From JAUYQR01 sp031415015 (GTDB lineage: Bacteria; Pseudomonadota; Alphaproteobacteria; Rhodobacterales; Rhodobacteraceae): DNA of 64,000 bases. The stretch covers positions 40,377 through 104,376 of the forward strand of contig JANOQT010000020.1 in NCBI GenBank assembly GCA_031415015.1. Reading direction: 5' to 3'. The notes below the pieces were generated by a model. The model was given only the letters and a program-made list of their open reading frames with translations. It did not search any database and had not been told where the DNA came from. Made by a program: the position numbers and the translations under genes. Each line of letters opens with the position of its first letter. Position 1 is the first letter of the stretch. Shown in pieces: positions 45,319 to 53,719 of this stretch.

Positions 45319-45930
45319 TCAGATCAGGCGGTAGTCTTTCGCACGCTGGATCGCTTCGGCCGTGGTCCGGGCCATCAGCCGGACGCGCGCCGAAGTGATC
45401 CGCGCCTTCAGTGCGCTTTCGGATATTCCAAGCTTTTCGGCCGCAGCAGCATGCCGGTCGCCCCCTGCAATACACCTCAAGGCCAGGATCTGGGCCTCGG
45501 TCAGCGCTTCGGGGGGTTCGGTCAGATCGTGCAACCTGAGGACGGTTGCTTCGATCCTGCCAATCTCGTCATCCCGAAACTCCCGGTCATTCCGGGCAAA
45601 GCTTGCAATGGTGCGCGACTTGATCGGACCGCAGGCCACGGTCACGCCATGGTGCAGGCCATATAATGCGGCTTCCTTGAACAGTCCGAACGGATCGAGC
45701 AACTGCGGATCGCTCCACCGGATCGCGCCGGTTCGAGAAAAACCCCAGGCCGTCATCGGATCGCGCAGGACATAGCCATTTTCAGTGTAATGGTCGATCC
45801 ACGCCTGATCGTAGGTCTGAAATGTCAGGAGTGGCGAGGTAAAACGGATGTGGAGACCGATAAAATAACCGGAAGTCGCAATAAGGCCTAGGCCGTGCAA
45901 TTCGACATCAATTCCCACTCTTACGGTCAT
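45319..45930 (-). CDS. LuxR-family quorum-sensing regulator (copy 1)
   Basis: Encodes 203 residues: N-terminal autoinducer-binding domain with the expected Trp, Tyr and Asp-Pro (WIDHYTENGYVLRDP) and a C-terminal LuxR helix-turn-helix (LTEAQILALRCIAGGD to AIQRAKDYRLI). The frame opens at GTG 46005, but ATG 45930 gives an N-terminus that aligns without gaps to the second LuxR (46683-47294). It lies directly upstream of luxI copy 1 and is expected to respond to its product. Confidence 0.9.
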   Translation of the reverse strand: MTVRVGIDVELHGLGLIATSGYFIGLHIRFTSPLLTFQTYDQAWIDHYTENGYVLRDPMTAWGFSRTGAIRWSDPQLLDPFGLFKEAALYGLHHGVTVACGPIKSRTIASFARNDREFRDDEIGRIEATVLRLHDLTEPPEALTEAQILALRCIAGGDRHAAAAEKLGISESALKARITSARVRLMARTTAEAIQRAKDYRLI

Positions 45931-46039
45931 ATCACTCGCACCAACGCTACAATTGAGGCAACCATAGATTGCGCCCGGGTCTGCCGCCAGCGCAAAAATT
46001 GACACATCCCTCGTCGGGCATCTGACGGATCCATACCCA

Positions 46040-46627
46040 TCAATGCAATTTCGTCGCCATGCTGATTGTCACGCAGACCGACCGCATTCCGCCGGTATCC
46101 ATGACCGGGCCGGACGGCACGCAATCCAGCCCGACCCGGCGTGCCAGTCGCGGCGAGTTTTCCGGGATGATGCCAAGCAGCGTGGTTGCCCCGGCGGCGC
46201 GGGCCGAGACGACCATTTCGTGGATCAGTTGCATCTGCACTCGCAGGCGGTCACAGGCCGGCACCAGATCGGAGACGAAAACCCGGCTGGATTCCCAGAT
46301 GTTGGGATCAATCGGCGCCTCGCGGTCCAGTAGGTTGCGGGGGATCGTCTCCAGCAACCCGCGCTGAGCGTCGCGGATCATGTAGCTGTAGATGCCGCAT
46401 TTGTGGGTGGTAGGGGTCAGGCGGACGCCGGCCAGGACTTCGCCGTTCTGATGCACCGCGACCCAGCGGCTGGCAGGCGTGTCATACTGGTCGAACTCCA
46501 TCCCGTTGGCTTCGGGCAGGTCCCATTTGTTGTTCTGGATGAAAGTGCGGTGCCGGGCGCGGAACATGTTGGCGAAAAGTTCGCCGTGGTTGTGCAGGTT
46601 GTCGTAGGACAACGTCGTGACTTCCAT
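46040..46627 (-). CDS. LuxI-family acyl-homoserine lactone synthase (copy 2)
   Basis: Encodes 195 residues. It carries the same LuxI landmarks as copy 1 (FRARHRTF, MEFDQYD, MIRDAQRGLLETIPRN, WESSRVFVS). ATG at 46627 aligns with copy 1; the open frame to 46828 is a shadow of the preceding luxR. The C-terminal region (LLGIIPENSPRLARRVGLD) differs from copy 1, so a different signal molecule is possible. It follows a luxR by 55 bases and precedes the other luxR by 109 bases. Confidence 0.93.
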   Translation of the reverse strand: MEVTTLSYDNLHNHGELFANMFRARHRTFIQNNKWDLPEANGMEFDQYDTPASRWVAVHQNGEVLAGVRLTPTTHKCGIYSYMIRDAQRGLLETIPRNLLDREAPIDPNIWESSRVFVSDLVPACDRLRVQMQLIHEMVVSARAAGATTLLGIIPENSPRLARRVGLDCVPSGPVMDTGGMRSVCVTISMATKLH

Positions 46628-46682
46628 TCTCGTCTCTCCTTCATTTGGTTCAGTCCAAAACCGTGAAGGGGACGGCACCGTA

Positions 46683-47294
46683 TCAGAGCAGCCTGTATTC
46701 CCGCGCCTTGCGGATCGCTTCCGATGTGGTGCGCGCTTCAAGCCGGACCCGTGCCGACTGAAGCCGCGCCTTGAATGCGCTTTCCGTAATGCCGAGTTTT
46801 GCCGCCGCCGCCGTGTGCCGATCCCCATTTGCCAGGCATTGCAGCGCCTCGACCTGAGCTTTTGTCAGGTCTGAGGGCGGCTTTGCCTCGATATGCAACT
46901 GGATCGTCAACTCTTTCAAAACACCCAGTTCCGCATCTTCGAATTCGCGGTCGGATCGACTGATGCCGACAATCGAGCGCGAGGTAATGGGGCCGTAGGA
47001 GGAGACCGCGCCAAACTTGAGGCCATGTCCTGCGGCCTTTTTCATGACGCCGAAAGGGTCGGGCAGCGGGATGGCGCTCCACCTTGTGGTGCCTTCGACA
47101 CCGACGCCCCAGAACACGAGAGGGTCGCGCAAATAATACGAATGACTGTTGTAATGATCCACCCAGGCGGTGGGATACGAGCTTTTGTAAATTAACGGCG
47201 TTGCAAAACGAATATGCAGCCCGACAGTGTACCCCATGGGGGCAATCTGCAGAAGCTGCTCAAGCAGCATGGCAATTGCTTTCCGCTCGGACAT
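46683..47294 (-). CDS. LuxR-family quorum-sensing regulator (copy 2)
   Basis: Encodes 203 residues, the same length as copy 1, with WVDHYNSHSYYLRDP in the ligand domain and a C-terminal helix-turn-helix (LTKAQVEALQCLANGD to AIRKAREYRLL). It heads a four-gene co-oriented array, luxR-luxI-luxR-luxI. The upstream region contains the palindrome ACTGATCAGT at 47350-47359, but no clear lux box was found. Confidence 0.92.
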   Translation of the reverse strand: MSERKAIAMLLEQLLQIAPMGYTVGLHIRFATPLIYKSSYPTAWVDHYNSHSYYLRDPLVFWGVGVEGTTRWSAIPLPDPFGVMKKAAGHGLKFGAVSSYGPITSRSIVGISRSDREFEDAELGVLKELTIQLHIEAKPPSDLTKAQVEALQCLANGDRHTAAAAKLGITESAFKARLQSARVRLEARTTSEAIRKAREYRLL

Positions 47295-47416
47295 CTTTGA
47301 CCACTTCAGGACTCTTACGATTCTACTACAGATTGATCTTGTCGTTCGGACTGATCAGTTCAAGCGCAAATCGCGTCACCTGCAGAATCCCATCGTTTTT
47401 TCGGCAACTTATGGAA

Positions 47417-47441
47417 AAAGCCCGCCTGTGGGGCGGGCTTT
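47417..47441 (-). terminator. Terminator after rplQ
   Basis: On the minus strand, AAAGCCCGCC, a 5-base loop and GGCGGGCTTT with further T residues, 24 bases past the rplQ stop. This is a standard factor-independent terminator shape for the end of the alpha operon. Confidence 0.88.
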
Positions 47442-47464
47442 CGGAGGGTTTCACGCCGACCGCC

Positions 47465-47875
47465 TCAGGCGTCGGCTGCTTCGGTGCGGGCGTGGTCGGC
47501 GGCCCCTTTGGCCTTCGGGTCACGATCCACGAATTCGATGATCGCCATCGGAGCCATGTCGCCGTAGCGGAAACCGGCCTTCAGGACGCGGACGTAGCCG
47601 CCCTGACGGTCCTTGTAACGGGGGCCGAGGATTTCGAACAGACGCGCGGTGTGCATGTCCTGCTTCAGCTGCGAATGCGCCTGACGACGGGCGTGCAGGT
47701 CGCCGCGCTTGGCCAGCGTGATCAGCTTTTCGATGATCGGGCGCAGTTCCTTGGCCTTGGGCAGGGTGGTCTTGATCTGTTCGTGTTCGATCAACGAACC
47801 GGCCATGTTTGCGAACATCGCCTTGCGGTGTTCGTGGGTCCGGTTCAGCTTGCGGTAGCCGCTTGAGTGACGCAT
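47465..47875 (-). CDS. rplQ: Ribosomal protein bL17
   Basis: Encodes 136 residues (MRHSSGYRKLNRTHEHRKAM). Large-subunit protein, last gene of the alpha-type operon, 143 bases after rpoA. A C-terminal acidic/alanine tail extends past the core, as is common in alphaproteobacteria. Confidence 0.97.
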   Translation of the reverse strand: MRHSSGYRKLNRTHEHRKAMFANMAGSLIEHEQIKTTLPKAKELRPIIEKLITLAKRGDLHARRQAHSQLKQDMHTARLFEILGPRYKDRQGGYVRVLKAGFRYGDMAPMAIIEFVDRDPKAKGAADHARTEAADA

Positions 47876-47990
47876 TGGAATCTCCTATCCGCGTGTTTTG
47901 CTTTGTCCGGCGGGACCTACGTGTGGCCCTGCTCACCTTGGGGTTTCTTCAACCCATGCTTTTCCCCGGCATTCCGGGCATTTTTGGCAA

Positions 47991-48015
47991 GGATGGGCAG
48001 ATTGCCCATCCTACG
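47991..48015 (-). repeat. Stop-codon palindrome family, variant in the rpoA-rplQ gap
   Basis: GGATGGGCA and TGCCCATCC form a 9-bp (10 with flanks) stem, followed by TACG; on the minus strand it begins CGTAGGATGGGC three bases after the rpoA stop. It is related to the CGTAGGGTGGGTG family by sequence and position. Confidence 0.65.
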
Positions 48016-48018
48016 TGA

Positions 48019-49035
48019 TCAAAACTGGTCTTCGAAGCGCTTGGCCAGATCTTCAATGTTCTCTGGCGGCCAGTCTTCGACGTCCATGCCCAGATGCAGA
48101 CCCATGCCCGACAGCACTTCCTTGATCTCATTCAAGGACTTGCGGCCAAAGTTCGGCGTGCGCAGCATTTCGGCTTCGGTTTTCTGGATCAGATCGCCGA
48201 TATAGACGATGTTGTCGTTCTTCAGGCAGTTGGCGGACCGGACCGAAAGTTCCAGCTCGTCGACCTTCTTCAGGAGCAGCGGGTTGAACTCCAGCCCGGC
48301 GTCGATCTCGCCCAGCTTGGCGCTTTCCGGCTCGTCGAAGTTGACGAAGATCGACAGCTGGTCTTGCAGGATGCGTGCGGCATAGGCCACCGCGTCATCC
48401 GGCGTCAGGCTGCCGTCGGTTTCGATCTTCATCGTCAGACGGTCATAATCCAGCACCTGGCCCTCACGGGTGGGGGTGACTTCGTAGGACACTTTCTTGA
48501 CCGGCGAATAGATCGCGTCGATCGGGATCAGGCCGATTGGTGCATCTTCCGGGCGGTTCTTGTCGGCCGCGACATAGCCCTTGCCGGTGTTGACCGTCAG
48601 TTCCATGAACACGTCGGCACCGTCGTCCAGATGGCAGATCACGTGGTCCTTGTTCAGAACCTCGATTCCGTTGGACTCCGAGATGTCGCCAGCGGTCACG
48701 ACGCCCGGACCTTTGGCAGAAATCGACAGGCGCTTCGGCCCTTCGACTTCCATCTTCAGGCTGACGCCTTTCAGGTTCAGGACGATGTCGGTGACGTCTT
48801 CGCGCACACCGGCCACGGAGGAGAATTCGTGCAGCACGTTGTCGATCTGGATCGACGTGATGGCGGCACCTTGCAGGCTGCTCATCAGCACACGGCGCAG
48901 CGCGTTGCCGAGGGTGAGGCCGAAGCCCCGCTCCAGCGGTTCGGCGATGACTGTCGCGGTGCGGGCGGCATCTGCCCCCGCCTTCACGACAAGCTGCGTC
49001 GGCTTGATAAGTTCCTGCCAGTTTTTATGGATCAT
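48019..49035 (-). CDS. rpoA: RNA polymerase alpha subunit
   Basis: Encodes 338 residues. The N-terminal dimerisation domain has RGFGLTLGNALRRVLMSS; the C-terminal DNA-binding domain has LRTPNFGRKSLNEIKEVL. ATG at 49035 gives the standard alphaproteobacterial start (MIHKNWQELIKPTQL); the open frame to 49077 is not used. Lies between rpsK and rplQ. Confidence 0.98.
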   Translation of the reverse strand: MIHKNWQELIKPTQLVVKAGADAARTATVIAEPLERGFGLTLGNALRRVLMSSLQGAAITSIQIDNVLHEFSSVAGVREDVTDIVLNLKGVSLKMEVEGPKRLSISAKGPGVVTAGDISESNGIEVLNKDHVICHLDDGADVFMELTVNTGKGYVAADKNRPEDAPIGLIPIDAIYSPVKKVSYEVTPTREGQVLDYDRLTMKIETDGSLTPDDAVAYAARILQDQLSIFVNFDEPESAKLGEIDAGLEFNPLLLKKVDELELSVRSANCLKNDNIVYIGDLIQKTEAEMLRTPNFGRKSLNEIKEVLSGMGLHLGMDVEDWPPENIEDLAKRFEDQF

Positions 49036-49108
49036 GCTGAAGCCCCTATACTTGTCCGCTGCCGATGTCCGAAGCAACAGGACGCCCGAGGATCGAAAAC
49101 GACGAAAA

Positions 49109-49139
49109 CCGGGCCGCGGGGATGTTCCCCGCGACCCGG
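49109..49139 (-). other. Hairpin between rpsK and rpoA
   Basis: A 14-bp stem with one mismatch (CCGGGCCGCGGGGA / TCCCCGCGACCCGG) around TGT, 15 bases past the rpsK stop. No T-tract, so more likely an mRNA processing or stabilising element than a full terminator. Confidence 0.55.
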
Positions 49140-49153
49140 CAGAAAAGAATGCG

Positions 49154-49549
49154 TCAGACGCGGCGGCGCTTCGGCGGACGGCAGCCGTTGTGCGCCAGCG
49201 GCGTCACGTCGCGGATGGACGTGATGTTGAAGCCTACGGCAGCCAAAGCGCGCAACGCGCTTTCACGGCCCGAACCGGGGCCCTGCACTTCGACTTCCAG
49301 CGTTTTCACGCCGTGCTCCTGAGCCTTTTTCCCGGCGTCTTCAGCGGCCATCTGGGCGGCGTAAGGCGTCGATTTGCGCGACCCCTTGAAGCCCATGGTC
49401 CCCGACGAGGACCACGCGATGGCATTGCCCTGAACGTCGGAGATCAGGATCTTGGTGTTGTTGAACGAAGAGTTCACATGCGCAACGCCAGCGGCGATGT
49501 TCTTGCGCTCTTTCTTCTTCGTGCGGGCTGCTTTGGTATCGCGTGCCAT
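49154..49549 (-). CDS. rpsK: Ribosomal protein uS11
   Basis: Encodes 131 residues (VNSSFNNTKILISDVQGN, PLAHNGCRPPKRRRV). Small-subunit platform protein. Follows rpsM by 12 bases. Confidence 0.98.
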   Translation of the reverse strand: MARDTKAARTKKKERKNIAAGVAHVNSSFNNTKILISDVQGNAIAWSSSGTMGFKGSRKSTPYAAQMAAEDAGKKAQEHGVKTLEVEVQGPGSGRESALRALAAVGFNITSIRDVTPLAHNGCRPPKRRRV

Positions 49550-49561
49550 TCTGTGCGCCCC

Positions 49562-49930
49562 TTATTTCTTCTTGCCGGCAATGGCCTTTGCGGGGCCTTT
49601 GCGGGTGCGGGCGTTGGTGTGGGTCCGCTGACCACGCACCGGAAGACCTTTGCGGTGACGCAGGCCACGGTAGCAGCCAAGGTCCATCAAGCGCTTGATG
49701 TTCATCGAGGTTTCACGGCGCAGGTCACCCTCTACGGTGACGTTCGCGTCGATGTATTCGCGGATCGCGAGAACTTCGCTGTCGCTCAGCTGGTTGATGC
49801 GGCGGGCGCGGTCAATGTTCAGCGAAGCGCAGATGTTCTCTGCGATGTGTGGACCGATCCCAGTGATGTAGGTGAGCGCGATCGGTACCCGTTTCGCGGT
49901 CGGAATGTTGACGCCAGCAATACGTGCCAA
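49562..49930 (-). CDS. rpsM: Ribosomal protein uS13 with TTG start
   Basis: Encodes 122 residues. The conserved uS13 N-terminus (ARIAGVNIP) is preceded by TTG at 49930, with AAGGA a few bases upstream, and no ATG fits: the only longer frame runs back to 50107 through non-conserved sequence. The start codon is therefore most likely TTG, a rare choice for a ribosomal protein and a possible expression throttle. The C-terminal RGLRHRKGLPVRGQRT is standard. Confidence 0.95.
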   Translation of the reverse strand: MARIAGVNIPTAKRVPIALTYITGIGPHIAENICASLNIDRARRINQLSDSEVLAIREYIDANVTVEGDLRRETSMNIKRLMDLGCYRGLRHRKGLPVRGQRTHTNARTRKGPAKAIAGKKK

Positions 49931-50111
49931 ACGTGTCGTCCTTCTAGGTTGCGGTTCCGTAGTGCCAGAACCTTTTTTCACAACTCCACCACGGGGCTGG
50001 CCCCTGGTGGTCCGAACTTCCAATAAGGAAGGCCCGCAAGGCGATTCCACCGCGGGACGCCGTGCATTAGGGGCTTTTGCCGGGGCCGTCAAGGCCGCGA
50101 CAGGCAATTAT

Positions 50112-50762
50112 TCACGCTTTGTCAAGAACCTTTGCAATCGCCTCGGCGACAGCATCCACCTCGGCCAGTCCGTCAACGGCGGAAAGTTGCCCTTTGGCGT
50201 AGTAATAGCCGATCAGGGGCGAGGTCTTCTTGTAGTATTCCATCAACCGCGTCCGGAGCGCGTCTTCGGTATCATCGGCGCGGCGGCGCAGGTCATGACT
50301 GCCGCAGGCGTCGCAGGTGCCCGCAGTCTTCACCGGATGCGTCACGTCGTGATACACTGCGCCGCAGTTGCCGCAGGTGTAGCGCCCTGTAATCCGCGCG
50401 ACGAGAGCGGCATCATCCACCTGCATCTCGACCACGGCATCCAGTCTTTGCCCCTTGGCGGCCAGAAGCGCACCCAGCGCATCAGCCTGCGGCAGGGTGC
50501 GGGGAAAACCGTCAAAGATGAAGCCGCCGGGGGCGCCTTTTCCCAGCCGTTCCGCGATCAGCCCGATGACGATGTCATCGGTCACCAGCTGGCCGCGCGC
50601 CATAACCTCGGCCACGCGGCGGCCCATGTCGGTGCCCGAGGTCTTGGCCTCGCGCAGCATATCGCCGGTGGACAGTTGCACCATGCCACGCGTCTCTTCC
50701 AGGCGCTTGGCCTGAGTGCCTTTTCCCGCCCCGGGCGGGCCCAGCAGAATGACGTTGGCCAT
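50112..50762 (-). CDS. adk: Adenylate kinase
   Basis: Encodes 216 residues. P-loop GPPGAGKGTQ and a long LID with four cysteines (CGNCG and CDACG), the zinc-binding type. Makes 2 ADP from AMP and ATP. Sits between secY and rpsM as in most bacteria; secY stops 5 bases upstream. Confidence 0.97.
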   Translation of the reverse strand: MANVILLGPPGAGKGTQAKRLEETRGMVQLSTGDMLREAKTSGTDMGRRVAEVMARGQLVTDDIVIGLIAERLGKGAPGGFIFDGFPRTLPQADALGALLAAKGQRLDAVVEMQVDDAALVARITGRYTCGNCGAVYHDVTHPVKTAGTCDACGSHDLRRRADDTEDALRTRLMEYYKKTSPLIGYYYAKGQLSAVDGLAEVDAVAEAIAKVLDKA

Positions 50763-50767
50763 GCGGA

Positions 50768-52129
50768 TCAGCGACGTGCAGGCGCTTTGGGCGGACCGGT
50801 CCGCTTGCGCCCGCGCAGTTGCGATTTCTCGATCAGGCCTTCGTACTGATGCGCCAGAAGATGCGACTGGATCTGCTGGATCGTATCCATCGTGACGCTG
50901 ACGATGATCAGGACGGACGTCCCGCCAAAGTAGAAGGGAATGCCAAACCGGCTGATCAGAACCTCGGGCAGCAGACAGACCAGCGCCAGATAGGCAGAAC
51001 CCAGCACCAGAATGCGGTTCACCACATACAGCAGGTATTCCTCGGTCTTTTTGCCCGGACGGACGCCGGGAACCGAAGCGCCCTGATTTTTCAGGTTGTC
51101 GGCCACGTCATCCACCTTGAACGAGACGTTGGTCGTGTAGAAATAGCTGAAGAACACGATCATCGCCGCCAGGAAGGCCATATGAAGCGGCTGGCCATTG
51201 CCAAGATTGGCCGCAAGCCACGACAGCACGGGGTTGGTCGACCCACCCGAGAAGGTGCTGATCGTCGTCGGCAGCAGCAGCACCGACGAGGCGAAGATCG
51301 CCGGGATCACGCCGGCCGGATTGACCTTGATCGGCAGGTGGGACGAGCCACCCTCCATCACCTTCATGCCAACCTGACGCCGGGGATACAGGATGTTGAT
51401 CTTGCGCAACGCGCGTTCCATGAACACGACAAAGGTGATCACGGCCACAACCATCAGGATCACGCCGATCATCACCGGTGCGGTCAGCGTGCCGGACCGG
51501 CCCTGGGCAAGGAACTGCGCCAGTGCCGCCGGAATTTCGGCGACAATGCCGACAAAGATGATCAGCGAGATGCCGTTGCCGATGCCGCGCGCGGTGATCT
51601 GCTCACCCAACCACATCAGGAACATCGTGCCGCCGACCAGCGTGATCACGCAAGAGGCGATGAAGAACAGGCCCGGCGAATGTGCCAGACCACCGCCCTG
51701 AATCGACACGGCAATGCCGTAGCCCTGAAAGATCGCCAGCGCCACAGTGCCGTAGCGGGTGTACTGGTTCAGTTTCTTGCGGCCCTGTTCGCCTTCCTTG
51801 CGCAGCTGCATCCAGGGCGCGTACATGGTGCCCAGCAGCTGCACGATGATCGAGGCCGAGATATAGGGCATGATCCCCAGCGCAAAGATCCCCATCCGGC
51901 TGATCGCACCTCCGGTGAACAGGTTCAGCATGCCGCCAAGGCCCTGCCCCGCTTCGGCCATGAAATTCTTCAGCGCCAGACCGTCGATGCCCGGCACCGG
52001 GATATAGGTGCCCAGCCGGTAGACGATCAGCAGGCCGATGGTAAAGAAGATGCGGCTGCGCAGGTCGGTCGCCTTGCCAAGCGCCCCCCAGCTGAGGTTT
52101 GCGGCCATCTGTTCTGCGGCTGATGCCAT
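50768..52129 (-). CDS. secY: SecY, protein translocase channel
   Basis: Encodes 453 residues with ten membrane spans (GTYIPVPGIDG near the start, EQITARGIGNGISLIIFVGI in the middle, FYFGGTSVLIIVSVTMD near the end). Central pore of SecYEG. Follows rplO by 137 bases, a wider gap than usual in this cluster. Confidence 0.97.
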   Translation of the reverse strand: MASAAEQMAANLSWGALGKATDLRSRIFFTIGLLIVYRLGTYIPVPGIDGLALKNFMAEAGQGLGGMLNLFTGGAISRMGIFALGIMPYISASIIVQLLGTMYAPWMQLRKEGEQGRKKLNQYTRYGTVALAIFQGYGIAVSIQGGGLAHSPGLFFIASCVITLVGGTMFLMWLGEQITARGIGNGISLIIFVGIVAEIPAALAQFLAQGRSGTLTAPVMIGVILMVVAVITFVVFMERALRKINILYPRRQVGMKVMEGGSSHLPIKVNPAGVIPAIFASSVLLLPTTISTFSGGSTNPVLSWLAANLGNGQPLHMAFLAAMIVFFSYFYTTNVSFKVDDVADNLKNQGASVPGVRPGKKTEEYLLYVVNRILVLGSAYLALVCLLPEVLISRFGIPFYFGGTSVLIIVSVTMDTIQQIQSHLLAHQYEGLIEKSQLRGRKRTGPPKAPARR

Positions 52130-52266
52130 GTCCAGACTCTTTCCGAGACGAAGTCTCTTTCATGCGCAGCGCCGCCAAACCGTCTTCCGGTCGGCGGCGC
52201 GGGAAAACTTGGAAAGGATGTAAGCGACCTTATGACCGCTCACAATCCCCTATCGAGTTTTGGCCC

Positions 52267-52764
52267 TTACTTGACCTTGCGCTTGGACTTGCCGTGCGGC
52301 TCCAGCACCGGGGCCACCGTCAGGGTGCCGCCCGCTGCCGCAACCGCCTCGACCGCCGCCGCAGACGCGCCGGTGACAACCAGCGTCACCTTGGTGGTGA
52401 TCGCGCCCTTGTTCAGGATGCGGATGCCGTCCAGCTTGGTCGAGGTCAGACCGGCCGCAACCAGCACGTCCTCGGTGATCTCGGCTTTGGCGTCCAGCTT
52501 GCCCAGACCGATGAATTTCTCGATCAGGCCCAGGTTGACGACGGCGAAGTGCTTCTGGTTCGGCTTATTGAAGCCGCGCTTTGGCAGACGCCGGTACAGC
52601 GGCATCTGGCCACCCTCGTAGCCGCCGATGGCGACGCCCGAACGGGATTTCTGACCCTTGATACCACGGCCAGCGGTCTTGCCCTTGCCCGAACCGGGAC
52701 CACGGGCCACACGCTTTTGCTTCTTGGCAGCGCCGGGGTTGTCGGCGAGTTCATTCAGTTTCAT
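52267..52764 (-). CDS. rplO: Ribosomal protein uL15
   Basis: Encodes 165 residues (MKLNELADNPGAAKKQKRVA, GRGIKGQKSRSG). ATG at 52764 gives the conserved start; the open frame to 52854 is not used. It normally follows rpmD directly; here a 1.5-kb insert precedes it and a separate promoter is visible. Confidence 0.97.
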   Translation of the reverse strand: MKLNELADNPGAAKKQKRVARGPGSGKGKTAGRGIKGQKSRSGVAIGGYEGGQMPLYRRLPKRGFNKPNQKHFAVVNLGLIEKFIGLGKLDAKAEITEDVLVAAGLTSTKLDGIRILNKGAITTKVTLVVTGASAAAVEAVAAAGGTLTVAPVLEPHGKSKRKVK

Positions 52765-52786
52765 GTCGCATTCTCCTATGCCGGAA

Positions 52787-52812
52787 AGCCCCCGCCTGCG
52801 ACGGGCAGGGGC
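52787..52812 (-). other. Hairpin in the rplO leader
   Basis: AGCCCCCGCC...GGGCAGGGGC makes an imperfect stem, very like the rplP terminator at 61291-61315 but with only a short pyrimidine run after it. It lies between the candidate promoter and the rplO start, so it could attenuate transcription. Confidence 0.5.
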
Positions 52813-52860
52813 AACGCGGCGATTGTTGTGATTCTTGTGGCGATAGGGGGCCACCGGGGC

Positions 52861-52889
52861 CGTATAGACTTATCAGGAAAGCGATGCAA
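52861..52889 (-). promoter_or_regulatory. Candidate promoter for rplO-secY-adk-rpsM-rpsK-rpoA-rplQ
   Basis: On the minus strand TTGCAT, exactly 17 bases, TATACG, then GCCCC. The same layout precedes rpmC at 58698-58726. It would restart transcription downstream of the insert. Confidence 0.65.
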
Positions 52890-52921
52890 GTTTGCGGTTG
52901 ACCGCTAACTTGGAGTATAAA

Positions 52922-53656
52922 TTGAGACCAACACCGACGCTGGAATGGTTTGTCAGTTCCTTGCAAACTCTGTGCGGGCACATCCGCCCTCCACAAAGAA
53001 CAATGGTCAACGGCAAGCCTTCATACCGGTTCGAATACCAAACAATACAAAGCGCAATCCTACTCAAGTCGGCAAGATATATCAGTGGGTTGCATGCGGG
53101 CCAACTCCTCCTCGAACACGGATTCTTGCAGGAACTCGGCTCCCTCGAAAGGTCAATCGGCGATTTTGAACAGGACGTGATTTTTTTGGCTGACGCATGC
53201 TTAACTGGAGAGCTATCCCAGCTTCACAACGACTTTCTCTTGTCCTTCTGGGACGAAGAACCGGACTTTCATGCGTACGTCAATGCCCAAGGAAATCGTC
53301 CTGAGGTGCCACGGGCAAAGATTCAAAGCTATATTTCTCGAATGGCAAATGGAGGCCAACCGGACCACCTTGGGATTGCAGCGGCCAAGTACTTGTCCCG
53401 AATGTCGTCCGGATGGGTGCACGGCCATGGTTCAGCGTTGATCGACCTATACAACCCTGAGACACGTCAGTTTGAAGTTCGCGGCGTAACATCCCGTTGG
53501 TTGTTGGAAGACCACCAGCACAATTTTGAAAACTATTTCTATCGGGGTGTTTGTTTGCTGGTGGTTGTGGCTAAAGCGATTGGAAACACCAACGTTCTCG
53601 ACGATGCCAGCGCAAAGCAGCAAGAGCTCAAACCCCACTACACGACAACAGCGTAG
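52922..53656 (+). CDS. Unknown protein inserted in the spc operon
   Basis: Encodes 244 residues, not recognised. It is largely alpha-helical by eye, with a helical N-terminal half (SAILLKSARYISGLHAGQLL, LERSIGDFEQDVIFLADACL). TTG at 52922 is chosen because GGAG lies 6 bases upstream; there is no ATG near the start. It runs against the ribosomal genes and is AT-richer than they are, which suggests transfer. Its TAG stop lies inside a dispersed palindrome (53652-53673). No signal peptide or membrane segment is seen. Confidence 0.7.
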   Translation: MRPTPTLEWFVSSLQTLCGHIRPPQRTMVNGKPSYRFEYQTIQSAILLKSARYISGLHAGQLLLEHGFLQELGSLERSIGDFEQDVIFLADACLTGELSQLHNDFLLSFWDEEPDFHAYVNAQGNRPEVPRAKIQSYISRMANGGQPDHLGIAAAKYLSRMSSGWVHGHGSALIDLYNPETRQFEVRGVTSRWLLEDHQHNFENYFYRGVCLLVVVAKAIGNTNVLDDASAKQQELKPHYTTTA

Positions 53657-53673
53657 GGTGGGTGAAACCCACC
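53652..53673 (+). repeat. Stop-codon palindrome family, copy
   Basis: CGTAGGGTGGGTG, one base, AACCCACC. The TAG of the upstream gene is part of the repeat. It forms an inverted pair with the copy at 53698-53719. Confidence 0.8.
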
Positions 53674-53697
53674 AACCCCACGCCAATCGTTCGCGAT

Positions 53698-53719
53698 GGT
53701 GGGTTGCACCCACCCTACG
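53698..53719 (-). repeat. Stop-codon palindrome family, copy
   Basis: On the minus strand CGTAGGGTGGGTG, one base, AACCCACC, starting immediately after the TGA of the GFA-family gene. Confidence 0.8.

Noticed and set aside
47295..47400. lux box upstream of the first luxR
   Set aside because: ACTGATCAGT is a short palindrome, but no 20-base CTG-N10-CAG type lux box could be matched there or before either luxI.
50819..52123. 434-codon open frame on the plus strand
   Set aside because: Antisense of secY; long open frames opposite GC-rich genes are expected by chance.
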